Shown piece by piece: positions 18,435 through 27,686 of a stretch of DNA of 64,000 nucleotides. The first letter of the stretch is position 1. Every line of letters begins with the position of its first letter. This stretch comes from an uncultured Subdoligranulum sp. (GTDB lineage Bacteria > Bacillota > Clostridia > Oscillospirales > Ruminococcaceae). A program made the position numbers and the translations under genes. The DNA is taken from NCBI GenBank assembly GCA_945830575.1, contig CALZZE010000015.1, positions 1-64,000 of the forward strand, given 5' to 3'. The notes beneath the pieces are model-generated. The model saw only the letters and a list, made by a program, of their open reading frames with translations. It did no database searches and had not been told where the DNA came from.

Positions 18435-18704
18435 ATGAAAGCTGTCATTACCGTCATCGGGCGGGATACCGTGGGCGTGATTGCGCGGGTGAGCGCCGTG
18501 TGCGCCGAGCTGAACATCAACATTGAGGATGTGACCCAGAGCATTTTGCAGGACATGTTCTGCATGATCATGCTGGTGGATGTGTCCGCCGCCAATGCCG
18601 ACCCCGCCGCCGTGCGCGTCCGCTTTGCCGCTCTTGGCGAAGAAATGGGCATGCAGGTCACGGTGACCCGTCAGGAAGTTTTTGACGCGATGCACAAAAT
18701 TTGA
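18435..18704 (+). CDS. ACT domain protein (UPF0237 type)
   Basis: 89 aa MKAVITVIGRDTVGVIARVSAVCAELNINIEDVTQ. Confidence 0.92.
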   Translation: MKAVITVIGRDTVGVIARVSAVCAELNINIEDVTQSILQDMFCMIMLVDVSAANADPAAVRVRFAALGEEMGMQVTVTRQEVFDAMHKI

Positions 18705-18716
18705 CGGAGGAACGAC

Positions 18717-20084
18717 ATGAAAATTCTGAACAGCGGGGACATCATCGAGACCATCGAGATGCTCACCGCGGAAAATCTGGACGTGCGCACCGTCACCATG
18801 GGCATCAGCCTGCTGGACTGCATCGACCCGGACGGCCGCAAAGCCTGCGAGAAGATTTATAACAAAATCACCCGCTGCGCTGCGAATCTGGTTCCGGTGG
18901 TGGATGGCATCAGCGCTGATTACGGCATCCCCATCGTCAACAAGCGCATCAGCGTGACGCCCATCGCCATGCTGCTGGGCGCGGCCCCCGACGCTGACCC
19001 GGTGTGGTACGCCAAGGCGCTGGACGCCGCCGCCAAAAAGGTGGGGGTCAACTTCATCGGCGGCTTTGGCGCGCTGGTACACAAGGGTTTTTCGGCGGGC
19101 GACCGCCGTCTCATCGACGCGCTGCCCCGGGCGCTGGCCGAGACCGACCTGGTCTGCTCCAGCATCAACATCGGCTCCACCAAGAGCGGCATCAACATGG
19201 ACGCGGTGCGGCTGATGGGTCAGGTGGTGCGGGACACCGCCGAGGCCACCAAGGACAACATGTGCATGGGTGACGCCAAGCTGGTGGTGTTCTGCAACGC
19301 GCCGGAGGACAACCCCTTTATGGCGGGCGCCTTCCACGGCCCCGGCGAGCCGGACTGTGAGATTCATGTGGGCGTTTCCGGCCCCGGCGCGGTGCGCGCC
19401 GCGCTGGCCAAGCTGCCCAAGGACGCCCCCATGGACGAGGTGGCCGAGCTGGTCAAGCGCACCGCCTTCAAGATCACCCGTCTGGGCCAGCTGGTGGCAA
19501 ACCTTGCCAGCGAACAGCTGGGCGTGCCTGCGGGCATCATTGACCTGTCCCTTGCCCCCACCCCCGCCATCGGGGACAGTGTGGCGAACATTCTGGAGGA
19601 GATGGGTCTGGAGCGCTGCGGCTGCTGCGGCACCACCGCCTGCCTGGCACTGCTGAACGACGCGGTGAAAAAGGGCGGCGTGATGGCCTCCAACCATGTG
19701 GGCGGCCTGTCCGGCGCCTTCATCCCGGTGTCGGAGGATGACGGCATGATCCGCGCCGCCGAGTGCGGCAGCCTGACGCTGGAAAAGCTGGAGGCCATGA
19801 CGGCGGTCTGCTCGGTGGGCATCGACATGGTGGTCATCCCCGGCGACACCCCCGCCGAGGTCATCAGCGGTCTCATCGCGGACGAGGCCGCCATCGGCAT
19901 GGTGAACAGCAAGACCACCGCCGTGCGCGTCATCCCGGCCATCGGCCACAAGGCCGGCGATGTGCTGGATTTCGGCGGTCTTTTGGGTCACGCGCCCATC
20001 ATGCCCATCAGCACCTACAGCCCCGCCGTGATGATCTCCCGCGGCGGACGCATCCCCGCCCCCATGCAGGCGCTGAAAAACTGA
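18717..20084 (+). CDS. PFL family protein (UPF0210/DUF711)
   Basis: 455 aa; known conserved pairing with UPF0237. Confidence 0.9.
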   Translation: MKILNSGDIIETIEMLTAENLDVRTVTMGISLLDCIDPDGRKACEKIYNKITRCAANLVPVVDGISADYGIPIVNKRISVTPIAMLLGAAPDADPVWYAKALDAAAKKVGVNFIGGFGALVHKGFSAGDRRLIDALPRALAETDLVCSSINIGSTKSGINMDAVRLMGQVVRDTAEATKDNMCMGDAKLVVFCNAPEDNPFMAGAFHGPGEPDCEIHVGVSGPGAVRAALAKLPKDAPMDEVAELVKRTAFKITRLGQLVANLASEQLGVPAGIIDLSLAPTPAIGDSVANILEEMGLERCGCCGTTACLALLNDAVKKGGVMASNHVGGLSGAFIPVSEDDGMIRAAECGSLTLEKLEAMTAVCSVGIDMVVIPGDTPAEVISGLIADEAAIGMVNSKTTAVRVIPAIGHKAGDVLDFGGLLGHAPIMPISTYSPAVMISRGGRIPAPMQALKN

Positions 20085-20090
20085 GAACAG

Positions 20091-20120
20091 GAATATTCCT
20101 CCCCTCTCCCGCCCATACTG
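20091..20120 (+). promoter_or_regulatory. sigma-F/G-like promoter upstream of the DUF378 gene
   Basis: GAATA(20091-20095)-18-CATACTG(20114-20120). Confidence 0.5.
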
Positions 20121-20141
20121 TGCGTGAAAGGGGAGGTTTTT
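20098..20141 (+). terminator. terminator-like hairpin with the downstream gene's SD in its 3' arm
   Basis: CCTCCCCT(20098-20105)/AGGGGAGG(20129-20136), TTTTT, ATG at 20142. Confidence 0.7.
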
Positions 20142-20375
20142 ATGTGTAATTCCTGGTTTCAGAAGCTTCTGCTGCTGCTCGTGATTCTGGGCGGCATCAA
20201 CTGGGGTATTTTCGGCATCTGGGGCTTTGACTGCCTTGGCTGGCTGCTGGGCGGCAGCATGGGCTGGCTGGCCCGCTCGGTGTTTGTGGTGGTGGGGGTG
20301 GCCGCCCTGCTGCTCATCCCCTCGCTGTTCTGCCCCAACCGCGGCGGCGACCGCCGCCCGCCCAACGAACCGTGA
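20142..20375 (+). CDS. DUF378 family small membrane protein
   Basis: LLLLVILGGINWGIFGIWGFD hydrophobic signature. Confidence 0.8.
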   Translation: MCNSWFQKLLLLLVILGGINWGIFGIWGFDCLGWLLGGSMGWLARSVFVVVGVAALLLIPSLFCPNRGGDRRPPNEP

Positions 20376-20382
20376 TCCTATG

Positions 20383-20414
20383 CAAAAAGCCGCTGCCCGG
20401 GCAGCGGCTTTCCT
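20383..20414. terminator. convergent terminator
   Basis: aaaaagccgctgcccgggcagcggcttt. Confidence 0.75.
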
Positions 20415-20415
20415 G

Positions 20416-21576
20416 TTACAATACCGACCTGCGAAGACGCCGGCGGCTGGCGTTGATGCTGACGCTGAGCACCAGTCCCACGCAGAGATACATCATCACC
20501 ACGCTGGAGCCGCCCGCCGAGAAAAACGGCAGCGTCACCCCGATGACCGGCAGCACCTGCAAATTCATGCCCAGATTGATGACGCACTGCAAAAACAGCG
20601 CCGCAAACACCCCCACGCACAGGCTGCGGCCCAGCGCGTCAGGGCTGCGGTAGGCGGTGTACAGCGTGCGCAGGCACAGCGCCAGCAGCAGCGCCAGCAC
20701 CAGCGCGCCGCCCGCAAAGCCCATGGCGTTGGCAAGGTAAGCGAAAATGAAATCATTCCAGGCGTTGGGCACAAAGATATGCTCGCCGGTGAACAGCCCC
20801 TGCCCCGTCAGCCCGCCGGTGCCGATGGCCATGGCGCCCTTGTTCTGCTGGTAGGTGATGTCGGCCAGCGCCGGGTCGTCCGGCGTCAGCACCGCCAAAA
20901 TGCGCTTGAACTGATAGCCCTTCAAAATGCCGGGGCGCAGTTTCATCAGCACCGCGCCGCCGCCCGCGGCGGCCAGAAGCGCTCCGCCCACCAGCCAGTG
21001 GCTCAGCCCCGCGGCGTACAGCATGATGAGCCCCACGCCCAGAAACACCAGCGCGGTGCCGTCGTCCCCCTGAATGTGGATGACCACCGCCGGGGCCAGC
21101 AGATGCACCAACAGCAGCAGCAGATTTTTGGGCTGGTTCACCCGCCCGCGCACCTTGTCCAGATGCAGCGCGAAGGTGAGGATAAAGCTGATTTTTGCCA
21201 GCTCCGCCGGCTGAAAGGTCATGCCGCCCACCCGGTACCAGCTGTAATTGGAGGTGCCGCCCGCATCGTAGCCGATGGTGACGAACCCCGCCCGGAAGTT
21301 GTGCAGGAACAGCGTGGGCAGCACCAGCCCCCACGCCACCACCGCATGGATGGGCCACGCCCGGGCCAGCGCCCGGTAATCCACCGTGGAGAACACCACC
21401 GCCAGCATCAGCCCCAACACACTGGCAATGAACTGCACCGAGGCCTTGTTGTTGCTGCCCAGCTGGGTCTGCCCGATGGACAGCAGCACCACCACACTGA
21501 GCGCCGAACAAACCGCACACAGGCACAGATAGACCAGATCCACACGCCGCAGATACCGGCGCAGCAGGTCGAACAT
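20416..21576 (-). CDS. rodA: FtsW/RodA/SpoVE family protein
   Basis: Multi-TM SEDS protein. Confidence 0.85.
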   Translation of the reverse strand: MFDLLRRYLRRVDLVYLCLCAVCSALSVVVLLSIGQTQLGSNNKASVQFIASVLGLMLAVVFSTVDYRALARAWPIHAVVAWGLVLPTLFLHNFRAGFVTIGYDAGGTSNYSWYRVGGMTFQPAELAKISFILTFALHLDKVRGRVNQPKNLLLLLVHLLAPAVVIHIQGDDGTALVFLGVGLIMLYAAGLSHWLVGGALLAAAGGGAVLMKLRPGILKGYQFKRILAVLTPDDPALADITYQQNKGAMAIGTGGLTGQGLFTGEHIFVPNAWNDFIFAYLANAMGFAGGALVLALLLALCLRTLYTAYRSPDALGRSLCVGVFAALFLQCVINLGMNLQVLPVIGVTLPFFSAGGSSVVMMYLCVGLVLSVSINASRRRLRRSVL

Positions 21577-21652
21577 GGCAGGGTCTCCTTTCCTCACGAA
21601 TGGTTCTATTATAACCCGTCTGCGGAAATTTTTCTACCGTTTGCGGCAAAAT

Positions 21653-21681
21653 TTTACAAACGGGCCAAAATGGTGTATAAT
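21653..21681 (+). promoter_or_regulatory. tsaE operon promoter
   Basis: TTTACA-17-TATAAT. Confidence 0.65.
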
Positions 21682-21712
21682 ACAAGGAACACTTCTAAAG
21701 AGGTATGTGCGG

Positions 21713-22135
21713 ATGGAAGAATTTATGACCCGTTCCCGGGAAGAAACGGTGGCGCTGGGCCGGCAGCTGGCCGGGCGGCTGGCCCCCGGCACGCTGATCG
21801 CCTTCACCGGCGGCCTTGGCGCAGGCAAGACCGCCTTCTGTCAGGGACTGGCCGAGGGCCTGGGCTGCACCGACCCGGTGAGCAGCCCCACCTTTGCCAT
21901 TGTGAACTATTACCGCGGCCCCCGGCCGCTGGCGCACTTTGATTTATACCGCATCCACACCGAGGCAGACCTTGCGGCCGCCGGGTTCTACGATTATCTG
22001 GACATGGGCGCGGTGGTGGCCTGCGAGTGGAGCGAGAATTGCGCTGAGCTGCTGGCACAGGAAAATCCGGTGACGGTGGACATTCAGCGGGTGGATGAGA
22101 ACACCCGGAAAATCACGTTGGGAGGAAGTTTATGA
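21713..22135 (+). CDS. tsaE: tRNA t6A biosynthesis ATPase
   Basis: FTGGLGAGKTAFCQG and SSPTFAIVNYY motifs. Confidence 0.94.
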   Translation: MEEFMTRSREETVALGRQLAGRLAPGTLIAFTGGLGAGKTAFCQGLAEGLGCTDPVSSPTFAIVNYYRGPRPLAHFDLYRIHTEADLAAAGFYDYLDMGAVVACEWSENCAELLAQENPVTVDIQRVDENTRKITLGGSL

Positions 22136-22851
22136 ACCTGTTGGCGGTGGATACCGCGGGCAAGACCGCCGCGGTGGCGCTGATGGCGCAGGACAGACTG
22201 CTGTACGAGGCGCAGCTGAACAACGGCCTGACCCACAGCGAAACGCTGCTGCCCATGATCGACACGGCGCTGCGCTGCGCCGGGCTGGGTATGGAGCAGC
22301 TGGACCTGCTGGCCGTCACCAACGGCCCCGGCAGCTTCACCGGGCTGCGCATCGGGCTGTCGGTGGTGAAGGGGCTGGCCCAGCCCCGGCAGCTGCCCTG
22401 TGTGGGAGTGTCCACGCTGGCGGCGCTGGCTTACGGCTGTACCGGCGAGGGCACCGTCATCGGCGCGCTGGACGCCCGCCGGGGGCAGGTGTACTGGGCG
22501 GCGTTTGACCTTGCCAGCCACGCCCGGCTGACCGACGACGCGGCCGAGCCGGTGGAAAAGCTGGAAAAATTTATAAAAACCTGCAAAAAACCACTTCTTT
22601 TTGTTGGCGATGGCGCAACTTTGTGCTACAATAGGTACGGGCAGGAGCCGGGTGTGGCACCCTGCCCGCCCGCACTGGGCATTTTGCGGGGCGCCGGCGT
22701 GGCGCTGGCCGCCAAGGCCCAGTGGGAACGTGAGGGCGCGGTCTCCCCTGCCCAGCTGCTGCCGGACTATCACCGGCTGAGTCAGGCCGAGCGGGAACGC
22801 GCCGCACGGGAAGAACAAGTACAGAGAGGAAACGGAAATCATGGTATTTGA
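22132..22851 (+). CDS. tsaB: tRNA t6A biosynthesis protein
   Basis: LLAVDTAG / GPGSFTGLRIGLSVVKGLA motifs. Confidence 0.94.
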   Translation: MNLLAVDTAGKTAAVALMAQDRLLYEAQLNNGLTHSETLLPMIDTALRCAGLGMEQLDLLAVTNGPGSFTGLRIGLSVVKGLAQPRQLPCVGVSTLAALAYGCTGEGTVIGALDARRGQVYWAAFDLASHARLTDDAAEPVEKLEKFIKTCKKPLLFVGDGATLCYNRYGQEPGVAPCPPALGILRGAGVALAAKAQWEREGAVSPAQLLPDYHRLSQAERERAAREEQVQRGNGNHGI

Positions 22852-23293
22852 ATCGCCCCTTGCACTGGCTGCCGACCACGGCGGCTTTGAGCTGAAGGAA
22901 TCCCTGAAAAAGCATCTGGAGGCGCGGGGCATCCCCTATCGGGATTTCGGCACCGACAGCGCCGCCAGCGTGGACTACCCCGACTATGCCCTGCCCGCCT
23001 GTCAGGCGGTGGTGCGCGGCGAGTGCTCCGCCGCCATCCTGTGCTGCGGTACCGGCGTGGGCATGTCCATGTGCGCCAACAAGGTAAAGGGCATCCGCGC
23101 CTGCTGCTGCAGCGATGCTTTCAGCGCGGAGTTCACCCGCCGCCACAACAACGCCAACGCCCTGTGCCTAGGCGGCCGCGTGGTGGGCGCCGTCCTTGCC
23201 GAAACGCTGGTGGACCTGTTTGTGGACACCCCCTTTGAGGGTGGCCGCCACCAGAACCGCATCGACAAGATGATGGCCATTGAGACCCTGTAA
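22841..23293 (+). CDS. rpiB: ribose 5-phosphate isomerase B
   Basis: LAADHGGFELKE and CGTGVGMSMCANKVKGIRA motifs. Confidence 0.95.
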   Translation: MVFESPLALAADHGGFELKESLKKHLEARGIPYRDFGTDSAASVDYPDYALPACQAVVRGECSAAILCCGTGVGMSMCANKVKGIRACCCSDAFSAEFTRRHNNANALCLGGRVVGAVLAETLVDLFVDTPFEGGRHQNRIDKMMAIETL

Positions 23294-23331
23294 ATCCGTA
23301 ATCATTATTTCAATATAAAAGGAGTACCACT

Positions 23332-23961
23332 ATGAGCGTTGTCGAAATCGTTGACCATCCCCTCATCCAGCACAAAATCAGCCTGATGCGCGACCGCAAC
23401 ACCGGCACCAAGGAGTTCCGCGATCTGGTGAGCGAAGTCGCCATGCTGCTGTGCTACGAGGCCACCCGCGACCTGCCCACCGAGGAAGTGGAGGTGGAGA
23501 CCCCCATCGCTTTGGCCCACACCAAGGTGCTGGCCGGCCGTAAGCTGGCGCTGGTGCCCATTCTGCGCGCCGGCCTCGGCATGGTGGACGGTATGCTGAA
23601 CCTGATCCCCGCCGCCAAGGTGGGTCACATCGGCCTGTACCGCAACGAGGAAACGCTGGAGCCGGTGGAATACTACTGCAAGCTGCCCAGCGACATTGCA
23701 GAGCGCGAGGTCATCGTGCTGGACCCCATGCTGGCCACCGGCGGTTCCGCCAGTGACGCCATCAACCAAATCAAAAAGCGGGGCGCCAAGCACATCAAGT
23801 TCATCGGCCTCATCGCCGCGCCGGAGGGCCTGAAAGCGCTGCACACCAACCACCCCGATGTGGACATCTACGTGGGCGCGCTGGACGAGAGGCTCAACGA
23901 AGTGGGCTACATCATCCCCGGTCTGGGCGATGCCGGCGACCGCATTTTCGGCACCAAATAA
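23332..23961 (+). CDS. upp: uracil phosphoribosyltransferase
   Basis: [19 protein letters not shown] loop and [14 protein letters not shown]-terminus. Confidence 0.97.
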   Translation: MSVVEIVDHPLIQHKISLMRDRNTGTKEFRDLVSEVAMLLCYEATRDLPTEEVEVETPIALAHTKVLAGRKLALVPILRAGLGMVDGMLNLIPAAKVGHIGLYRNEETLEPVEYYCKLPSDIAEREVIVLDPMLATGGSASDAINQIKKRGAKHIKFIGLIAAPEGLKALHTNHPDVDIYVGALDERLNEVGYIIPGLGDAGDRIFGTK

Positions 23962-23971
23962 ATAACGTTAC

Positions 23972-24006
23972 AGCGAAAAGAGCCGCCCTGTTGGGGCGGC
24001 TCTTGT
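23972..24006. terminator. convergent terminator
   Basis: aaaagagccgccctgttggggcggctctt. Confidence 0.8.
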
Positions 24007-24020
24007 TGTGTCTTGGGGAT

Positions 24021-25169
24021 TTACAGCAGGCTGCGGTACAGCTCCTTGATCTCCTCCAGGCTGACGTCGCGGGGGTTGCCGGGACGGCAGGCGTCGGCAT
24101 AGGCGGACTCGGACAGGAAGTCCACGTCCTCCTCCTTCAGGATGCCCTTCAGGTTGGCGGGGATGCCCACGTCAGCGGACAGCTGCTTGACAGCGGCGAT
24201 GGCGGCGTCGGCGGCCTCCTCGGCGGTCATGGCGTCGATGCCCGCCACGCCCATGGCCTTGCCAACGGCGCGGTAACGCTCACCGGCCACGGTCTTGTTG
24301 AACTCCAGACCGGTGGGCAGGATGATGGCGCAGGCCACGCCATGGGGGGTGTCATACAGGGCGGACAGGCCGTGCGCCATGGAGTGGACAACACCCAGAC
24401 CCACGTTGGAGAAGCCCATACCGGCAATGTACTGGCCCAGAGCCATGCCCTCACGGCCCTCCGGAGTGTTCTGCACGGCGCCGCGCAGGTTCTCGGAGAT
24501 GAGACGGATGGCCTCCAGATGGAACATGTCGGAAATGGTGCAGTGGCCCTTGGTGATGTAGCCCTCAATGGCGTGGGTCAGTGCGTCCATACCGGTGGCG
24601 GCGGTCAGGCCCTTGGGCATGGAGGCCATCATGTCGGGGTCAACAACAGCCACTTCGGGGATGTCGTTGGTGTCCACGCAGACAAACTTGCGGCGCTTCT
24701 CCACGTCGGTGATGACGTAGTTGATGGTGACCTCGGCAGCGGTACCGGCGGTGGTGGGCACGGCGATGGTGAACACCGCGTGGTTCTTGGTGGGGGCCAC
24801 GCCCTCCAGGCTGCGGACGTCGGCAAACTCAGGGTTGTTGATGATGATGCCGATGGCCTTGGCAGTATCCATGGAGGAGCCGCCGCCGATGGTAACGATG
24901 CAGTCGGCCTCAGCGGCCTTGAAGGCCTCCACACCGTCCTTCACGTTCTGGATGGTGGGGTTGGGCTTGATCTCGCTGTACACCGCGTAGGCAAAGCCGG
25001 CCGCGTCCAGCAGGTCGGTGACCTTCTTGGTGACGCCGAACTTGATGAGGTCGGGGTCAGAGCAGACGAAGGCTTTCTTGTAGCCGCGGCCGGTCAGCTC
25101 GGGAACGATGTTCTCGATGGCGCCATGGCCATGGTAGGAAATGGTGTTGAGTACGATGCGGTCAGCCAT
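24021..25169 (-). CDS. iron-containing alcohol dehydrogenase
   Basis: GGGSSMDTAKA, GMDALTHAIEGY and GVVHSMAHGL motifs. Confidence 0.93.
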   Translation of the reverse strand: MADRIVLNTISYHGHGAIENIVPELTGRGYKKAFVCSDPDLIKFGVTKKVTDLLDAAGFAYAVYSEIKPNPTIQNVKDGVEAFKAAEADCIVTIGGGSSMDTAKAIGIIINNPEFADVRSLEGVAPTKNHAVFTIAVPTTAGTAAEVTINYVITDVEKRRKFVCVDTNDIPEVAVVDPDMMASMPKGLTAATGMDALTHAIEGYITKGHCTISDMFHLEAIRLISENLRGAVQNTPEGREGMALGQYIAGMGFSNVGLGVVHSMAHGLSALYDTPHGVACAIILPTGLEFNKTVAGERYRAVGKAMGVAGIDAMTAEEAADAAIAAVKQLSADVGIPANLKGILKEEDVDFLSESAYADACRPGNPRDVSLEEIKELYRSLL

Positions 25170-25219
25170 AAGTAATCTCTCCTTACAATACAGTTGGGCT
25201 TGTGAACCCTTGTAACTCT

Positions 25220-25248
25220 ATTGTATCTTTTTACAAAGTCCCTGTAAA
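25220..25248 (-). promoter_or_regulatory. ADH promoter with embedded inverted repeat
   Basis: TTTACA-17-TACAAT; TTTACA-N7-TGTAAA overlaps the -35 and spacer. Confidence 0.5.
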
Positions 25249-25353
25249 TGATTATTTTGTGAATTCTCTGTCAACGCATCGCCAAAAATTTCGACTCAAC
25301 TTTGTGCAGTATGCGCAGGGAAATTGTGGTATAATGTCCAAGAGGTGTTTACA

Positions 25354-25767
25354 ATGTGGTTTCTGTATGCTCTCGGCAGCGCAGTCTTCGCAGCGCTGAC
25401 CTCCATTCTGGCAAAAATCGGCATTGAAGGGGTCAACTCCACGCTGGCCACCGCCCTGCGCACCGTGGTGGTGCTGGGCATGAGCTGGGTGATGGTGTTT
25501 GTCTCCGGCGCGCAGAGCGGCCTGCCGGACATTGGCAGACGCAGCTGGCTGTTTCTGGTGTTGTCGGGGCTGGCCACCGGCGCGTCCTGGCTGTGCTACT
25601 ACAAGGCCCTTCAAATTGGCGAGGCCAGCAAGGTGGTGCCGGTGGACAAGCTGAGCGTGGTGTTCACGCTGATTCTGGCCTTTGTGGTGCTGCATGAGCA
25701 GTTCACCGTCAAATCTGCCATCGGCGCGGCGCTCATCACGGCGGGAACGCTGGTGATGGTGCTGTGA
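25354..25767 (+). CDS. EamA/DMT family transporter, single-repeat type
   Basis: About 137 aa, one EamA repeat with PVDKLSVVFTLILAF and LITAGTLVMVL. Confidence 0.85.
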   Translation: MWFLYALGSAVFAALTSILAKIGIEGVNSTLATALRTVVVLGMSWVMVFVSGAQSGLPDIGRRSWLFLVLSGLATGASWLCYYKALQIGEASKVVPVDKLSVVFTLILAFVVLHEQFTVKSAIGAALITAGTLVMVL

Positions 25768-26134
25768 CGGCGTAAAACCCGGCCAGCAGGCGCATCACCA
25801 GCACCACCCAGGTGCAGAGCAGCAGCCAGAGCAGGGTGTATTTGGGGCAGATCAGCCCCGCCAGATTGCCCCATTCCCGGCTGTAATCCCATACCGACAG
25901 GTGCAGCACGCGGGTGCAGAACAGCCCGGCGGCAAATTCCAGACCGGTGACGCCGGCCGCCCCCACAAGGGACGCCCCCGCCAGCGACAGTCCCGGCTGA
26001 TACGCCAGCCACTGCAGCCAACACAGGCAGACCCCGCCCGCCAGAAACATCGTCCAGTGGGTGCCGCCCCGCCAGACGATCTCCAGCGCCGCGTAGGCCG
26101 CGCCGCCCAGCGCGAACAACAACGGATATTCCAT
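25736..26134 (-). CDS. PF06541-like putative ABC-transporter type IV membrane protein
   Basis: Multi-TM 132 aa with VWDYSREWGNLAGLICPKYTLLW; tail overlaps the EamA gene. Confidence 0.65.
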   Translation of the reverse strand: MEYPLLFALGGAAYAALEIVWRGGTHWTMFLAGGVCLCWLQWLAYQPGLSLAGASLVGAAGVTGLEFAAGLFCTRVLHLSVWDYSREWGNLAGLICPKYTLLWLLLCTWVVLVMRLLAGFYAVTAPSPAFPP

Positions 26135-26182
26135 ACAAAAAGCCCCCTGCCATACGGTATGCTGCCAGTATGTGCAGAGGGC
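26135..26182 (-). terminator. pncB terminator-like hairpin with the downstream SD in its 3' arm
   Basis: GCCCTCTGC(26182-26174)/GCAGGGGGC(26150-26142), inner CATAC/GTATG, then TTTTTGT and ATG. Confidence 0.75.
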
Positions 26183-26218
26183 CTGTTTTGTAATCTTTTT
26201 GTGACCGATTGGGAAAAG

Positions 26219-27664
26219 TTACCGGGAAAGTTCTTTCAGCAGCGTGTTGCGGGTATCCCACAGTTTCTGGCTCAAATCCACGTAGTACACATGGGGATTC
26301 TCAAACCGCTTGACCTCGTCCCACAGGGTGCCCACCTGCGCCTTGCAGAACTTTTTAATGTCGTTGAGGTCGGGGCTGATGTACACCCGCTTGCCGTTCT
26401 CGTAGATGGGGGTGGAGATGCAGCGGGCGGTGCAGTTGACATAAGTACGTTCTTTCCAGGTCTCCACCGGGTCAAACAGCGTGATGCCGTGCTTGGTCTC
26501 CACCGCCTCGTCCGCCACCGTGATGAGGTCCGCCATGGCTTTGCCGTCCTCGTCATAGATACGCCACACCTTTTTCAGGCAGGGAATGGTCAGCTTGGCG
26601 GCTGTCTCGGAAATTTTGATTTTGGGGGTGTAGCTGCCGTCCTCCTCCTTGATGGCGGCCAGCTTGTACACGCCGCCGAACACCGGGTCGCTCTTGGCGG
26701 TGATCATGTTCTCGCCGATGCCGAAGCTGTCCACTCTGGCCCCCTGCAAAATCAGGTCGCGCACCAGATACTCGTCCAGAGAGTTGGACGCGCAGATGGT
26801 GCAGTCCGGGTATCCGGCCTCGTCCAGCATTTTGCGGGCCTTTTTGGAGAGGTAGGCAATGTCGCCGGAGTCGATGCGGATGCCCTTGGGACGCTTGCCC
26901 ATGGGCTTGAGCACCTCGTCAAACACCTTGATGGCATCCGGCACGCCCCGTTTCAGCACGTTGTAGGTGTCCACCAACAGCACACAGGCGTCCGGGTACA
27001 GCTCGGCATATTTTTTGAAGGCGTCGTACTGGCTGGGGAACATCTGCACCCAGCTGTGGGCCATGGTGCCGGAGGCCGGGATGCCGAAATCCCGCGCCGC
27101 CATGACGCAGGAGGTGGAGCCGCAGCCGCCGATGTACGCAGCGCGGGCGCCGTAGTAGGCGGCGTCATAGCCTTGGGCGCGGCGGGCGCCGAACTCCATG
27201 ACGGGGCGGCCCTCGGCGGCGCGGACGATGCGGTTGGCCTTGGTGGCAATGAGGCACTGGTGGTTGAAGGTGACCAGCAGCAGCGTTTCCAGCAGTTGGC
27301 ACTCGATGGCGGGGCCTTCCACCGTGACGATGGGCTCATGGGGGAAGATGGGCATGCCCTCCTCGATGGCCCAGATGTTGCAGTGCAGCTGGAACGTGGC
27401 CAGATAGCTGAGGAATCTCTCGTTAAAAACGCCGGTGGAGCGCAGATAGTCAATGTCCTCCTGCGTGAAGGCCAGATTGTCCACCGCCTCGATGAACTGC
27501 TGCAGGCCCGCCATGATGGCGTAGCCGCCGCCGTCCGGCACGCGGCGGAAGAACATGTCAAAGACCGCGATTTTTTCCTCGTAGCCCTCGTCCAGATACC
27601 CGGCAGACATGGTCAGCTCATAAAAATCCGTCATGGTGGTGAGATTGCGTTTTACATCCAACAT
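26219..27664 (-). CDS. pncB: nicotinate phosphoribosyltransferase
   Basis: MTDFYELTMSAGYL N-terminus; EFGARRAQG and RIDSGDIAYLSKKAR motifs. Confidence 0.95.
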   Translation of the reverse strand: MLDVKRNLTTMTDFYELTMSAGYLDEGYEEKIAVFDMFFRRVPDGGGYAIMAGLQQFIEAVDNLAFTQEDIDYLRSTGVFNERFLSYLATFQLHCNIWAIEEGMPIFPHEPIVTVEGPAIECQLLETLLLVTFNHQCLIATKANRIVRAAEGRPVMEFGARRAQGYDAAYYGARAAYIGGCGSTSCVMAARDFGIPASGTMAHSWVQMFPSQYDAFKKYAELYPDACVLLVDTYNVLKRGVPDAIKVFDEVLKPMGKRPKGIRIDSGDIAYLSKKARKMLDEAGYPDCTICASNSLDEYLVRDLILQGARVDSFGIGENMITAKSDPVFGGVYKLAAIKEEDGSYTPKIKISETAAKLTIPCLKKVWRIYDEDGKAMADLITVADEAVETKHGITLFDPVETWKERTYVNCTARCISTPIYENGKRVYISPDLNDIKKFCKAQVGTLWDEVKRFENPHVYYVDLSQKLWDTRNTLLKELSR

Positions 27665-27686
27665 AGCAAAATCCCCTTTCGCCGTT

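Noticed and set aside
18315-19991. 558 aa minus-strand ORF opposite the ACT/PFL genes
   Set aside because: Antisense artefact; the plus strand carries UPF0237/UPF0210 proteins with good SD sites.
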